Below are positions 40,886 through 48,850 of a stretch of DNA of 61,321 nt, in pieces (within the stretch, counting starts at the first letter, position 1; every line of letters starts with the position of its first letter). The DNA is from Candidatus Allofournierella pullistercoris (lineage in GTDB: Bacteria > Bacillota > Clostridia > Oscillospirales > Ruminococcaceae). The notes below the pieces were generated by a model, which had not been told where the DNA came from, searched no databases, and was given only the letters and a program-made list of their open reading frames with translations. A program made the position numbers and the translations under genes. The stretch is from NCBI GenBank assembly GCA_018883715.1, contig JAHLFP010000031.1, positions 1-61,321 of the forward strand. The letters are read 5' to 3'.

Positions 40886-41722
40886 TTACCCACGGGTGGG
40901 ACGCTTGCCTTTGGGCTTTTTGTTACGGGAGGAAAAGCTATTTTTCTTGCCGGGGTGACCGGGTTTTTTGTGCTTGTGGGTGGTCTTTTTATCTTTAAAA
41001 GAATCTGCTTTGCGACTGGAAGAACTAGAGGTGGAAGAATCCAGATTCGTGCTATGCGCTTCTTTGTGCTGGGTGGGGATTTCGTCGGGCTTTTGTGCCG
41101 TGGTGGAATTCTGTTTTCCACCACGAATGGCTTTGTCCTTGGGCTTTTTTCCCTTGCCCGGTTCAGCCTTTTTTACGCTCCAGCCAAAGGTGCCAAGTTG
41201 GTCGCCCAGGCCGTAATACTGCCCGTGGGCGTAGGCCAGTAAATTGGCTTTTTCCAGACACAGCCGCCCCTTTTCATCCAGGAGGCTTTCCTCCACCTGT
41301 ACCGCCAGAATATCTGCCAGCAGTAAATCGTGGGTGCCAAGGGGAATGGTTTGAAAGACCCGGCATTCCAGGTGAACCGGGCTTTCCCCCACCAAGGGGG
41401 CAGAAACCTGGCTTGCAGGCAGGGCGGTCAGGTTCATGGCCTTGAACTTATCCTCGGTGCGTCCGCTTTTTACACCGCACCAGTCCACCGCCTTTGCCAG
41501 GGACTGGGTGGGAAGATTCACCACAAATTCCCCGCTTTTGGAAATCAGCTCGTGGCTGTATCGGCTGGGCCGTACCGAGATGGAAAGCCGTGGGGGATGG
41601 GTGTTGATGATGCCCGCCCAGGCGACCGTGAATACATTGGGGTGTTCCAACGTGCCGCAACTCACCAGCACCGGGGGGATGGGGCCAAGTAGTACGCTCC
41701 CCTTCCAAACTTGTTTGTTCAT
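40886..41722 (-). CDS. Flavin reductase family protein with long basic C-terminal tail
   Basis: The 278-residue protein has a flavin reductase-like FMN-binding domain in residues 1-190 (MNKQVWKGSVLLGPIPPVLVSCG, AWAGIINTHPPRLSISVRPSRYSHELI, EFVVNLPT). Residues 190-278 are a low-complexity tail of Lys, Ser, Gly, Pro and Arg (KGKKPKDKAIRGG, TSSSSSRKADSF, KPKGKRPTRG), which is not usual for the family. It follows the Crp/Fnr regulator gene by 22 bases and shares its promoter. The domain binds FMN and reduces it or uses it to pass electrons; the tail may bind nucleic acid or surface polymer. Confidence 0.85.
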   Translation of the reverse strand: MNKQVWKGSVLLGPIPPVLVSCGTLEHPNVFTVAWAGIINTHPPRLSISVRPSRYSHELISKSGEFVVNLPTQSLAKAVDWCGVKSGRTEDKFKAMNLTALPASQVSAPLVGESPVHLECRVFQTIPLGTHDLLLADILAVQVEESLLDEKGRLCLEKANLLAYAHGQYYGLGDQLGTFGWSVKKAEPGKGKKPKDKAIRGGKQNSTTAQKPDEIPTQHKEAHSTNLDSSTSSSSSRKADSFKDKKTTHKHKKPGHPGKKNSFSSRNKKPKGKRPTRG

Positions 41723-41744
41723 GGGATTCTCCTTATCCGATGGG

Positions 41745-42449
41745 TTAGCGTTGACAGTGCTGTTCCATCTGGGGTTTGTTTAATAATTTGAAGCTGTTTT
41801 TATAGGTTTCAATCAGGCCCTCCTGCCGCATGCGGGATAGCTCCCGGCACAGGGCGCTCCGTTCGCAGTTTAGGTATTCCGCAAGGGCGGCACGGGACAG
41901 GGAGATGGTAAAGGTGTCCGCTCCCGCTTGCTGGCTTTGTTCCAAAAGATAGGTGCAAAGTTTGGTGCGCATTCCTTTTAAAATCAGAAAATCCACCCGG
42001 CGGTTTAAGCTGAAATATTTTTCCGAGATGGTGCACACCCAGTTCTGCAATAGTTTCAGGTGACAGCCATGTCCGCTGGGACAGGGGCGCATGATTTTGT
42101 CCGCCGATAAAAACAAAATGCGGCAGGGCTGAACTGCCAACACCGTTACCGGGCTTTTGGTGCCAGAGGCGCTGAGCACATCCCCGAAGATGCCCCCTTT
42201 TTGCAGGGTAGCAATGGAAACCTTGGTGCCATCCGGGGTGGTTTTCATGGCCTGTAACTGTCCGGCAAGCAGGATGCCGATTTGCCGGGTGGGATAGCCC
42301 GCCATCTGGATGATTTCGCCCTTTGCAAAACCACGAATTGAGGGGGTTAAACACCCCAGAATATGTTCCAATTCAGACTGGCTGAATCCTTGAAACAAGC
42401 TGGTTTCCAGCAACAGTCCGGTAAAAGGGGACAGGGCAGAAGTGTCCAT
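41745..42449 (-). CDS. Crp/Fnr family transcriptional regulator
   Basis: The 234-residue protein has a cyclic-nucleotide-binding-like beta-roll (about 15-135; IIQMAGYPTRQIGILLAGQLQ, GGIFGDVLSA) and a C-terminal winged helix (about 165-225; ISLSRAALAEYLNCERSALCRELSRMRQEGLIE). Residues that would bind cAMP are not clearly present. Three Cys near 122-128 (PCPSGHGCHL) could be a ligand or redox site. AAGGAGG precedes the ATG. It leads an operon with the flavin reductase and is divergent from the ABC transporter; a palindrome in the gap may be its operator. Confidence 0.9.
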   Translation of the reverse strand: MDTSALSPFTGLLLETSLFQGFSQSELEHILGCLTPSIRGFAKGEIIQMAGYPTRQIGILLAGQLQAMKTTPDGTKVSIATLQKGGIFGDVLSASGTKSPVTVLAVQPCRILFLSADKIMRPCPSGHGCHLKLLQNWVCTISEKYFSLNRRVDFLILKGMRTKLCTYLLEQSQQAGADTFTISLSRAALAEYLNCERSALCRELSRMRQEGLIETYKNSFKLLNKPQMEQHCQR

Positions 42450-42475
42450 GTTTTTTGCCTCCTTTTTTGGTTTTA

Positions 42476-42491
42476 TGTTGCCACTGCAACA
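42476..42491. promoter_or_regulatory. Palindrome TGTTGC-N4-GCAACA, candidate Crp/Fnr operator
   Basis: The perfect 6-bp arms with four-base spacer have the geometry of Crp/Fnr family sites (TTGAT-N4-ATCAA). The site lies just after the predicted start site of the regulator gene, so binding could repress its own transcription. Confidence 0.5.
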
Positions 42492-42505
42492 GTGTTAGTA
42501 CCCCA

Positions 42506-42535
42506 ATTATAGTAAAATAACAGTCAAATAGCAAA
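42506..42535 (-). promoter_or_regulatory. Promoter for the Crp/Fnr regulator operon
   Basis: TTTGCT and a perfect TATAAT are 18 bases apart on the minus strand. The start would be near 42499, within 10-25 bases of the palindrome at 42476. Confidence 0.6.
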
Positions 42536-42593
42536 TCGTTTTGTTTGTCCTTGCTTTGGAAATGAAATGATCAGTGAGAAATGAGGTAAAATC

Positions 42594-43685
42594 ATGAAAC
42601 GAATTTTAAGTTTTCTGATGGCGGCTACCATGGCACTCAGCCTGGTGGCTTGTGGTGGCAGTGATACTTCCAGCTCGGTGGCTTCCAGCCAGTCCCAGAG
42701 CGCAAGTGTGGCGGTAAGCCAGCCGGAAAGTGAAAGTACCCCTGCAAGTCAGGTTGAAAGCGAGAGCACTCCCGCAAGTCAGCCCCAGAGCGATGAAACC
42801 ATCCGGGTGGCAGGTCTGAAAGGCCCCACCACCATGGGCATGGTGAAGCTGATGGACGAGCAGTCTGCTCTGGAAACCCCGGCTTATCAGGTGGAGATGT
42901 TCGGTGCGGCAGACGAGATTGTTCCCTTGCTGAGCAAGGGTGAGCTGGACATGGCGGCAATTCCCGCAAACCTGGCTGCAACTCTGTACAAAAAGACAGA
43001 GGGCGGCGTACAGGTGGCTGCCATCAACACCCTGGGTGTGCTGTATGTGGTGACCACCGGCGAGGCCGTGGAGTCCATGGCAGACCTGAAGGGCAAGACC
43101 ATCTATTCCACCGGCAAGGGCACAACCCCTGAGTATGTGCTGAACTACCTGCTGAGCGAAAACGGCATTGACCCCACCACCGATGTGACCGTGGAATACA
43201 AGAGCGAGGCAACCGAGGTGCTGGCAACCCTGCAAGCCGCAGGTGAGGGCGCAGTGGCAGTTCTGCCCCAGCCCTATGTAACCGCCGCTCAGGCTCAGGT
43301 AGAGGGCCTGACCGTTGCACTGGATTTGACCGAGGAATGGAACAAGGTCAACCAGGACAGCCAGCTTGTAACCGGCGTTCTGGTGGTGCGCAGCGAGTTT
43401 GCAGAGCAGAACCCGGAGCAGGTGGAAGCTTTCCTGAAAGACTATGAAGCAAGCATCAACTGGGTGAATGAAAACACCGAGCAGGCCGCCCAGCTGGTGA
43501 CAGATGCAGGCATTGTGGCAAAGGCTCCTTTGGCACAAAAGGCACTGCCTGCTTGCAACCTGGTGTACATGGCGGGCCAGGAGATGAAGGGCGCACTGGA
43601 GGGTTATTTGCAGGTTCTGTTTGACCAAAATGCCGCTTCCGTAGGCGGTGCAATGCCCGGTGCAGACTTCTACTATGGCGCATAA
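42594..43685 (+). CDS. ABC transporter substrate-binding lipoprotein (NitT/TauT-like)
   Basis: The 363-residue lipoprotein has a signal peptide with lipobox LVAC-G (residues 16-20), then a Ser-Gln-Glu-Pro-rich linker with a repeated SQPESESTPASQ type unit (about 25-65), then a periplasmic-binding fold (IRVAGLKGPTTMGMVKLMDE; GTTPEYVLNYLL). The GPTTMGM motif is seen in clostridial binding proteins next to a SsuC-like permease. The next two genes encode the permease and ATPase. The ligand could be an anion such as nitrate, sulfonate or a thiamine precursor; it is not determined. GAGG precedes the ATG. Confidence 0.88.
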   Translation: MKRILSFLMAATMALSLVACGGSDTSSSVASSQSQSASVAVSQPESESTPASQVESESTPASQPQSDETIRVAGLKGPTTMGMVKLMDEQSALETPAYQVEMFGAADEIVPLLSKGELDMAAIPANLAATLYKKTEGGVQVAAINTLGVLYVVTTGEAVESMADLKGKTIYSTGKGTTPEYVLNYLLSENGIDPTTDVTVEYKSEATEVLATLQAAGEGAVAVLPQPYVTAAQAQVEGLTVALDLTEEWNKVNQDSQLVTGVLVVRSEFAEQNPEQVEAFLKDYEASINWVNENTEQAAQLVTDAGIVAKAPLAQKALPACNLVYMAGQEMKGALEGYLQVLFDQNAASVGGAMPGADFYYGA

Positions 43686-44430
43686 AAAAGGGCTTGCAAA
43701 ACTGGGGGCGGCACTGGTTTGGTTGCTGATTTGGCAGCTTGCCGCCATGGCCATGGAGCAAAGCTTTTTGCTGGCCTCCCCCGTGGAGACGGTGCAGGCA
43801 CTGGTTCGTGTTGCACAGTCGCCAGACTTTTGGGGGCGCATTGGTTTCAGCGCCAGTCGCATCCTATTTGGTTATATTGCAGCTTTGGCCGCCGGCAGTT
43901 TGCTGGCGGCCTTCAGTGCTGTGTGCAGGTGGGCGGGCTGGTTGCTGGCGCCTATGGTACAGTTGATGAAGGCGGTTCCTGTGGCAAGTTTTATTATCTT
44001 AGCCTTGCTTTGGGTGCGCAGTGAAAATTTAAGCCTTCTGATTGCTTTTTTAATGGTATTGCCCCTTGTGTACACCGCTGTGCTGGAGGGTATCCGTCAG
44101 GTGGACAGCTCTATGCTGGAGATGGCACGGGTGTTCCGCATTCCTGCCACACGGATGCTGGGGGCAATTTGGTTGCCACAAATTTGGCCGTATTTTCTCC
44201 AAAGTGCCAGCGTAAGCATGGGACTTGCCTGGAAAAGCGGGGTGGCGGCGGAGGTCATCGGCCTGCCAGCTCAGAGTCTGGGCGAGTCCCTGTACCAAGC
44301 AAAATTGTACCTGGAAACGGGGGAGCTGTTCGCCTATACAGCGGTAATTGTGCTTGCCAGTTGCCTGTGTGAAAAGGGATTCCTCTGGCTGTTGCATCGG
44401 CTGGGGCATCGCTGGGAGGTGAACCGATGA
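43675..44430 (+). CDS. ABC transporter permease (SsuC/NitT-like)
   Basis: The 251-residue permease has six membrane segments and the EAA-like motif region in LEMARVFRIPATRMLGAIWLPQIWPYF. It overlaps the substrate-binding gene by 11 bases (ATG at 43675), so translation is probably coupled. It forms the channel for the anion or small molecule captured by the lipoprotein, with the ATPase encoded next. A longer open frame to 43648 lies inside the previous gene. Confidence 0.9.
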   Translation: MAHKKGLAKLGAALVWLLIWQLAAMAMEQSFLLASPVETVQALVRVAQSPDFWGRIGFSASRILFGYIAALAAGSLLAAFSAVCRWAGWLLAPMVQLMKAVPVASFIILALLWVRSENLSLLIAFLMVLPLVYTAVLEGIRQVDSSMLEMARVFRIPATRMLGAIWLPQIWPYFLQSASVSMGLAWKSGVAAEVIGLPAQSLGESLYQAKLYLETGELFAYTAVIVLASCLCEKGFLWLLHRLGHRWEVNR

Positions 44431-44987
44431 AAGCAGTGTTGCATCAGATTTGCAAAAGCTATGGCCCCACCCAGGTGCTGGACAACCTCAGCCTGACGCT
44501 GGAGGGCGTAACTGTTCTGATGGCACCCTCTGGACAGGGGAAAACCACTCTGGCACGGCTTCTTTTGGGGCTGGAACAGCCGGACAGCGGCAGGATGGAA
44601 ATCACTGGGCATCTGGTGGCCCAGTTTCAGGAGGACCGACTTTGTGAACATCTGACGGCGGTGGAAAACATCTGCCTTGTACTGGGAAAATCCGGAAAAA
44701 ACCGGGCAGAACAGGCGCTGAAACAGCTTGGACTGGAAGAGCAAGCCCTTAAAAAGCCGGTGTGCCAGCTTTCTGGCGGACAGCGTCGCCGGGTGAGCCT
44801 TGTGCGTGCCATGCTGGCGGATGCAGAGGGTGTGATTCTGGACGAGCCGTTCAAGGGGCTGGATGCGGACAGTCGAGCCATGGCACTGGAATGGGTGAAA
44901 CAGCAGATTCAGGGACGCTGGATTTTGCTGATTACCCACGATAAAACCGAAGCAGAGGCGCTGGGAGGCACCTTGCTGGAATGGTAA
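44427..44987 (+). CDS. ABC transporter ATP-binding protein, short
   Basis: The 186-residue ATPase has a GQGKTT Walker A (APSGQGKTTLARLLL, about 33), signature LSGGQRRRVSL and Walker B GVILDEPFKGLD. At 186 residues it is shorter than usual (about 240), missing part of the C-terminal end, but all catalytic motifs are present, so it may be functional. It overlaps the permease gene by four bases (ATGA). It completes a three-gene importer, which has no clear terminator until the hairpin at 44992. Confidence 0.88.
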   Translation: MKAVLHQICKSYGPTQVLDNLSLTLEGVTVLMAPSGQGKTTLARLLLGLEQPDSGRMEITGHLVAQFQEDRLCEHLTAVENICLVLGKSGKNRAEQALKQLGLEEQALKKPVCQLSGGQRRRVSLVRAMLADAEGVILDEPFKGLDADSRAMALEWVKQQIQGRWILLITHDKTEAEALGGTLLEW

Positions 44988-44991
44988 GAAT

Positions 44992-45026
44992 AAGCCTGCT
45001 TTCCCACTAGGGGAAGGCGGGCTTTT
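44992..45026 (+). terminator. Terminator after the ABC importer operon
   Basis: AAGCCTGCTTTCCC and GGGGAAGGCGGGCTT pair with one bulge around a four-base loop, then TTTT follows. Confidence 0.75.
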
Positions 45027-45037
45027 CTGCTTTTTGG

Positions 45038-45066
45038 TTGTACCATCCTTTGGAAAGGAGTATAAT
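45038..45066 (+). promoter_or_regulatory. Promoter for the MBL/beta-CASP gene
   Basis: TTGTAC and a perfect TATAAT are 17 bases apart, about 55 bases before the ATG. Confidence 0.75.
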
Positions 45067-45121
45067 AAAGAAAAACGTGGTACTGTGATAACAAACAGCC
45101 GCTATAAGGAGGCCCAGGACA

Positions 45122-46729
45122 ATGAAACTCAGATTCTTAGGCGCCGCCCACGAGGTAACAGGAAGCTGTTACCTTCTCACGGTGGGAAAAACCAACATTA
45201 TGATTGACTGTGGCATGGAGCAGGGACGGGATATTTATGAAAATCAGCCCCTGCCCATTGCTCCGGGTCAGGTGGATTGCATCCTGCTGACCCATGCTCA
45301 TATTGACCATTCCGGACGGATTCCCCTGATGGTGAAAAACGGGTATAAAGGCCCGGTGATTTCCACCGATGCAACCGCCGAACTGTGTGGCATCATGTTG
45401 CGGGACTCTGCCCATATTCAGGAATTTGAAGCCGAATGGAGAAACCGCAAGGCCCGGCGCTCCGGTGCAGAGGAATATGAGCCTTTGTACACGGTGGCGG
45501 ATGCGGATGCGGCTATGCAGTTGTTTGCCCCGGTGGCATACGGTCAGATGGTGGATGTGACCGAGGGGGTCAAGGCTCGCTTTGTGGATGTGGGACACCT
45601 GCTTGGTTCTGCCAGCATTGAGCTGTGGGTCGCCGAGGAAGATGTGACCAAAAAACTGGTCTTTTCCGGGGATGTGGGCAACGACAACCAGCCGCTGCTC
45701 CGGGACCCACAGCAGATTCAAGAGGCGGATTATCTGGTGATTGAGTCCACCTACGGCGACCGAAGCCACGGGGAACGACCGGACTATGTACAGGAGCTGA
45801 CCCAGGTGATTCAAACCACCTTTGACCGGGGCGGCAACGTGGTAATCCCCAGCTTTGCAGTGGGACGCACCCAGGAAATGCTGTACTTCCTGCGGCAGAT
45901 TAAGCAGGAACGGCGGATTCACGGTCACGGGGATTTTGAGGTGTATGTGGATAGTCCCCTTGCAGTGGAGGCCACCCAGATTTTTCGTCGCCAGTGGGAG
46001 GAGTGCTACGATGAGCAGGCAAGGGCGTTGGTGGAACAGGGCATCAACCCCCTGAATTTTGAGGGGCTGAAGCTATCTGTCACCAGCGATGACTCCAAGG
46101 CCATCAACTTTGACCAGCGTCCCAAGGTGATTCTCTCCGCCAGTGGTATGTGTGAGGCGGGACGGATTCGCCACCACCTGAAGCACAACCTGTGGCGCAG
46201 GGAGTCCACCATTCTGTTTGTGGGTTATCAAAGCCCTGGCACGCTGGGACGGGCCTTGGTGGAAGGCGCAAAACAGGTGCATCTGTTTGGGGAAACCATC
46301 GAGGTAAAGGCGCAGATTCAGGTGCTGGCAGGTGTGTCCGGCCATGCGGACTGCGACGGGCTGATTCGCTGGGCAAAGGGTTTTCAGCAAAATGGCCTGA
46401 AACAGGTGTTTGTCACCCACGGGGAGGACACCGTCTGCGACGTGTTTGCCAACCGGCTGGAAAGCCAGCTGGGCTATCAGGCCACTGCACCCTACAACGG
46501 GGCGGAATATGACCTGCTGTCGGATGTATGGCTGGCAGAGGGAAACAAGGAGCGCATCCAGAAAAACAAGCAGGGAGCTACCCAAACTCCCAACCCCACC
46601 TACCAGCGTCTGGTGGATGTGGGCAACCGGATGATGGCGTTGATTCAAGCGGAAAAAGGCCACCCCAACAAGGAGCTGGCACAGCTTGCAAGCCAGCTGG
46701 AAGCCTTGTGCAAAAAGTGGGAAAATTAA
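45122..46729 (+). CDS. MBL-fold beta-CASP ribonuclease-like protein
   Basis: The 535-residue protein has a metallo-beta-lactamase domain with the zinc motif THAHIDHSG (residues 57-65) and DVGHLLGSASIEL, GDVGND later. A beta-CASP insert and the RMMTS-like VTSDDSKAIN... LSASGMCEAGRIRHHLK region complete the RNA-processing type, as in CPSF73/RNase J-like proteins of the YSH1/MJ1236 group; the C-terminal MBL strand includes SGHADCDGLIRW and VTHGE. It is a probable ribonuclease or RNA exonuclease. GGAGG lies before the ATG. It is monocistronic with a terminator shared with hemW. Confidence 0.88.
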   Translation: MKLRFLGAAHEVTGSCYLLTVGKTNIMIDCGMEQGRDIYENQPLPIAPGQVDCILLTHAHIDHSGRIPLMVKNGYKGPVISTDATAELCGIMLRDSAHIQEFEAEWRNRKARRSGAEEYEPLYTVADADAAMQLFAPVAYGQMVDVTEGVKARFVDVGHLLGSASIELWVAEEDVTKKLVFSGDVGNDNQPLLRDPQQIQEADYLVIESTYGDRSHGERPDYVQELTQVIQTTFDRGGNVVIPSFAVGRTQEMLYFLRQIKQERRIHGHGDFEVYVDSPLAVEATQIFRRQWEECYDEQARALVEQGINPLNFEGLKLSVTSDDSKAINFDQRPKVILSASGMCEAGRIRHHLKHNLWRRESTILFVGYQSPGTLGRALVEGAKQVHLFGETIEVKAQIQVLAGVSGHADCDGLIRWAKGFQQNGLKQVFVTHGEDTVCDVFANRLESQLGYQATAPYNGAEYDLLSDVWLAEGNKERIQKNKQGATQTPNPTYQRLVDVGNRMMALIQAEKGHPNKELAQLASQLEALCKKWEN

Positions 46730-46733
46730 AAAA

Positions 46734-46771
46734 CAAAATAGGCCGTCCCCGCAAAGGGATGGCCTATTTTG
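46734..46771. terminator. Bidirectional terminator between MBL gene and hemW
   Basis: CAAAATAGGCCGTCCC and GGGATGGCCTATTTTG pair around a short loop, with T-runs on both strands. Confidence 0.88.
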
Positions 46772-46778
46772 TACGCTT

Positions 46779-47870
46779 TTATTGCAGCAACTCCACAAGG
46801 ATGCTGTTTTGTATCAGCATGCCGGATGGGGTAAGCCGGACGGTATCGTTTTCCAGCTGTACATAGCCCTGCTGGGCGCATCGCTGTAAAAAACGCATCT
46901 GGCTGGGGGTCAGCTCCATGCCATAGCGATGGCGCAGGGTGGGCAGGTGCAATCCGGTGGAAAGCCGCAGTTGCATCAGCAGGAAGTCCACTCCATCGCA
47001 GTCACCGTCCATCACAGGCTGGCAGTCCGGCTGTAAAAACTGGCTGGTGTTGCTGGGCCAGTAAAATCGCTTGCTGTCCACACAGCTGTGGGCGGCAGGG
47101 CCAAGCCCCAGATAGTCCTCACAGTTCCAGTAAAGAAGATTATGCCGCCCCTGAAAACCGGGCTTTGCAAAACTGCTGATTTCATACTGGGCAAACCCCG
47201 CTTGTTCCAGTTGTTCCACCCCGTACAGATAAAAATCCGCGGCCTGCTCCTCGTTGGGCAGTCCCTCTGGTGGGTGCTTACCAAACCGGGTGTCCGGTTC
47301 CAGCTTGAGCAGATAGGCGGAGATATGGGTGGCACCGCCTTCCAGCATTAAATCCAGCGTGCGGTCAAACTCCTGGGTGGTATAGTGGGGCAGAGCCATC
47401 ATAATATCCCCGCTGATGTTTTCAAAGCCTGCTTGTCTTGCCCAGGAAAAGGCAAGGCGGCTTTGCTCCACCGTGTGGGGGCGGCCGATGCGGGTCAGGC
47501 TTTCCTGATAGGCGGTTTGGATGCCAAGGCTCAGCCGGTTTGCCCCGGCCTTTAAAAAGCCCTCCAGCAAGGCAGGGGAAAGGGTTTCCGGGTTTGCCTC
47601 CAGGGTGATTTCCGCCCCGGCGGCAGGATTTGCGGCGGACAGCAGTCGTTCCAGCTGGGCAGGGGTGAGTAGGCTTGGGGTGCCGCCACCCAGATACACC
47701 GTGTCCGGATGGGCGGGCAGAACCCCCTGCTGGCGAAACTGCTCCATCCGTGCCACCAGACTGTCGATGTATTCTTCCGGAACCTGCTGGGTTTTGCCAC
47801 GGGAGTAAAAATCGCAATAATAACATTTTGCCAGACAGTAGGGAATATGCAGATAAAGACCAAAGGCCAT
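46779..47870 (-). CDS. hemW: Radical SAM heme chaperone HemW
   Basis: The 363-residue radical SAM protein has the cluster motif CLAKCYYC (CX3CX2C) in YLHIPYCLAKCYYCDFYS at the N-terminus, the VYLGGGTPSLL segment and a C-terminal HemN-type domain. HemW inserts heme into respiratory enzymes and is often misannotated as coproporphyrinogen oxidase. Start at 47870, after AAAAGGAG with eight bases spacing; a longer frame to 47957 runs through the divergent promoters. It shares a terminator with the MBL gene. Confidence 0.94.
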   Translation of the reverse strand: MAFGLYLHIPYCLAKCYYCDFYSRGKTQQVPEEYIDSLVARMEQFRQQGVLPAHPDTVYLGGGTPSLLTPAQLERLLSAANPAAGAEITLEANPETLSPALLEGFLKAGANRLSLGIQTAYQESLTRIGRPHTVEQSRLAFSWARQAGFENISGDIMMALPHYTTQEFDRTLDLMLEGGATHISAYLLKLEPDTRFGKHPPEGLPNEEQAADFYLYGVEQLEQAGFAQYEISSFAKPGFQGRHNLLYWNCEDYLGLGPAAHSCVDSKRFYWPSNTSQFLQPDCQPVMDGDCDGVDFLLMQLRLSTGLHLPTLRHRYGMELTPSQMRFLQRCAQQGYVQLENDTVRLTPSGMLIQNSILVELLQ

Positions 47871-47928
47871 GGTGAACGCTCCTTTTCCCTGCCAAAGACG
47901 GGGGATAAAGTGACAGGTTTGTGACGTT

Positions 47929-47957
47929 ATTATAAAATATTTTTGAATTTTTGACAA
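47929..47957 (-). promoter_or_regulatory. Promoter for hemW
   Basis: TTGTCA and a perfect TATAAT are 17 bases apart on the minus strand. Its -35 box overlaps the -35 box of the divergent promoter for the next gene. Confidence 0.75.
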
Positions 47958-47982
47958 TTCTGAGGCCCAGATGTGCTATACT
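47951..47982 (+). promoter_or_regulatory. Promoter for the BI-1 gene, extended -10 type
   Basis: TTGACA lies 20 bases before TATACT, a long spacer, but a TGC directly before the -10 box fits an extended -10 promoter. It overlaps the hemW promoter in opposite direction. Confidence 0.6.
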
Positions 47983-48027
47983 AAGTAACATAGCAGTTGC
48001 TAAACAACAGTAGGAGGAATTATAACA

Positions 48028-48735
48028 ATGGATCTTCATCAATCTGAATGGAATTCAGGCAATCAGTCTGTCTACTATGAGACCATGAGCGGTTATACCA
48101 CAAAAACCTTTATGTGGATGTTTTTGGGGCTTTTGACCACCTTTGGGGTTGCTCTGGCCTGCTTTGTCACCAATGTTGCCTATTACTTGTTCTCGATTCC
48201 CAGCATGTTTATACTTCTGGCTTTGGTAGAGCTGGGCGTGGTCATTGCCTTTACTGCTATGATTCACAAGGCATCGGTTGCCACAGCTCGTGCATTGTTT
48301 TTTACCTATGCCGCAGTGAATGGCGTTGTGTTCAGTTCTTATCTGTGGCTGTATGAGCTGGGGGATATTCTGCTGGCCTTTGTATCCGCCGCTTTCTATT
48401 TTGGCATCATGGCCGCCTACGGTTATTTCACCAAAAAAGACCTCAGCGGCTGGCGCACTCCCCTTATGATTGGCCTGATTGCCATGCTGGTGGTGGGCTT
48501 GCTGGGCATGTTCCTGGGCGGTATGATGGTTGCCATCTACTGCATGGCTGGCGTGGTTATCTTTGCTTGCTACACCGCATACGACACCCAGAAAATCAAG
48601 GATTACTACATTGCCACTGCCGGACAGGAAGAGCTTGCCAAAAAGGCTTCCATCTATGCGGCATTGAATCTGTACCTGGATTTCATCAATCTGTTTTTGT
48701 ATCTGCTGCGTATCTTTGCACGCAACAAGGACTAA
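48028..48735 (+). CDS. Bax inhibitor-1/YccA family membrane protein
   Basis: The 235-residue protein has seven membrane segments and the BI-1 pattern (YYETMSGYTTKTFMWMFLGLLTTF; C-terminal TAYDTQKIKDYY then KASIYAALNLYLDFINLFLYLL). The family includes calcium-leak channels and YetJ; the role in this organism is unknown. GGAGG precedes the ATG. It has its own promoter and terminator and so stands alone. Confidence 0.93.
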   Translation: MDLHQSEWNSGNQSVYYETMSGYTTKTFMWMFLGLLTTFGVALACFVTNVAYYLFSIPSMFILLALVELGVVIAFTAMIHKASVATARALFFTYAAVNGVVFSSYLWLYELGDILLAFVSAAFYFGIMAAYGYFTKKDLSGWRTPLMIGLIAMLVVGLLGMFLGGMMVAIYCMAGVVIFACYTAYDTQKIKDYYIATAGQEELAKKASIYAALNLYLDFINLFLYLLRIFARNKD

Positions 48736-48738
48736 TCA

Positions 48739-48770
48739 AAAGCGCAGACCAGCAGGTCTGCGCTTTTTTT
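48739..48770 (+). terminator. Terminator after the BI-1 gene
   Basis: AAAGCGCAGACC and GGTCTGCGCTTT pair around a four-base loop, and T7 follows. Confidence 0.93.
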
Positions 48771-48774
48771 ATGC

Positions 48775-48803
48775 TTGTGGATGCCAAGGCTTTTTACTAT
48801 AAT
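48775..48803 (+). promoter_or_regulatory. Promoter for the Wzy-like gene operon
   Basis: TTGTGG and a perfect TATAAT are 17 bases apart, about 50 bases before the ATG. Confidence 0.7.
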
Positions 48804-48850
48804 AGAAACTTAGATGGAATCATAAAATACCTCATAAAAGGAGGCGGGCT

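Noticed and set aside
42606-43862. A 418-codon minus-strand open frame over the substrate-binding gene
   Set aside because: It is antisense to a lipoprotein gene with signal peptide and site, and its Cys/His/Gln-rich translation matches no family.
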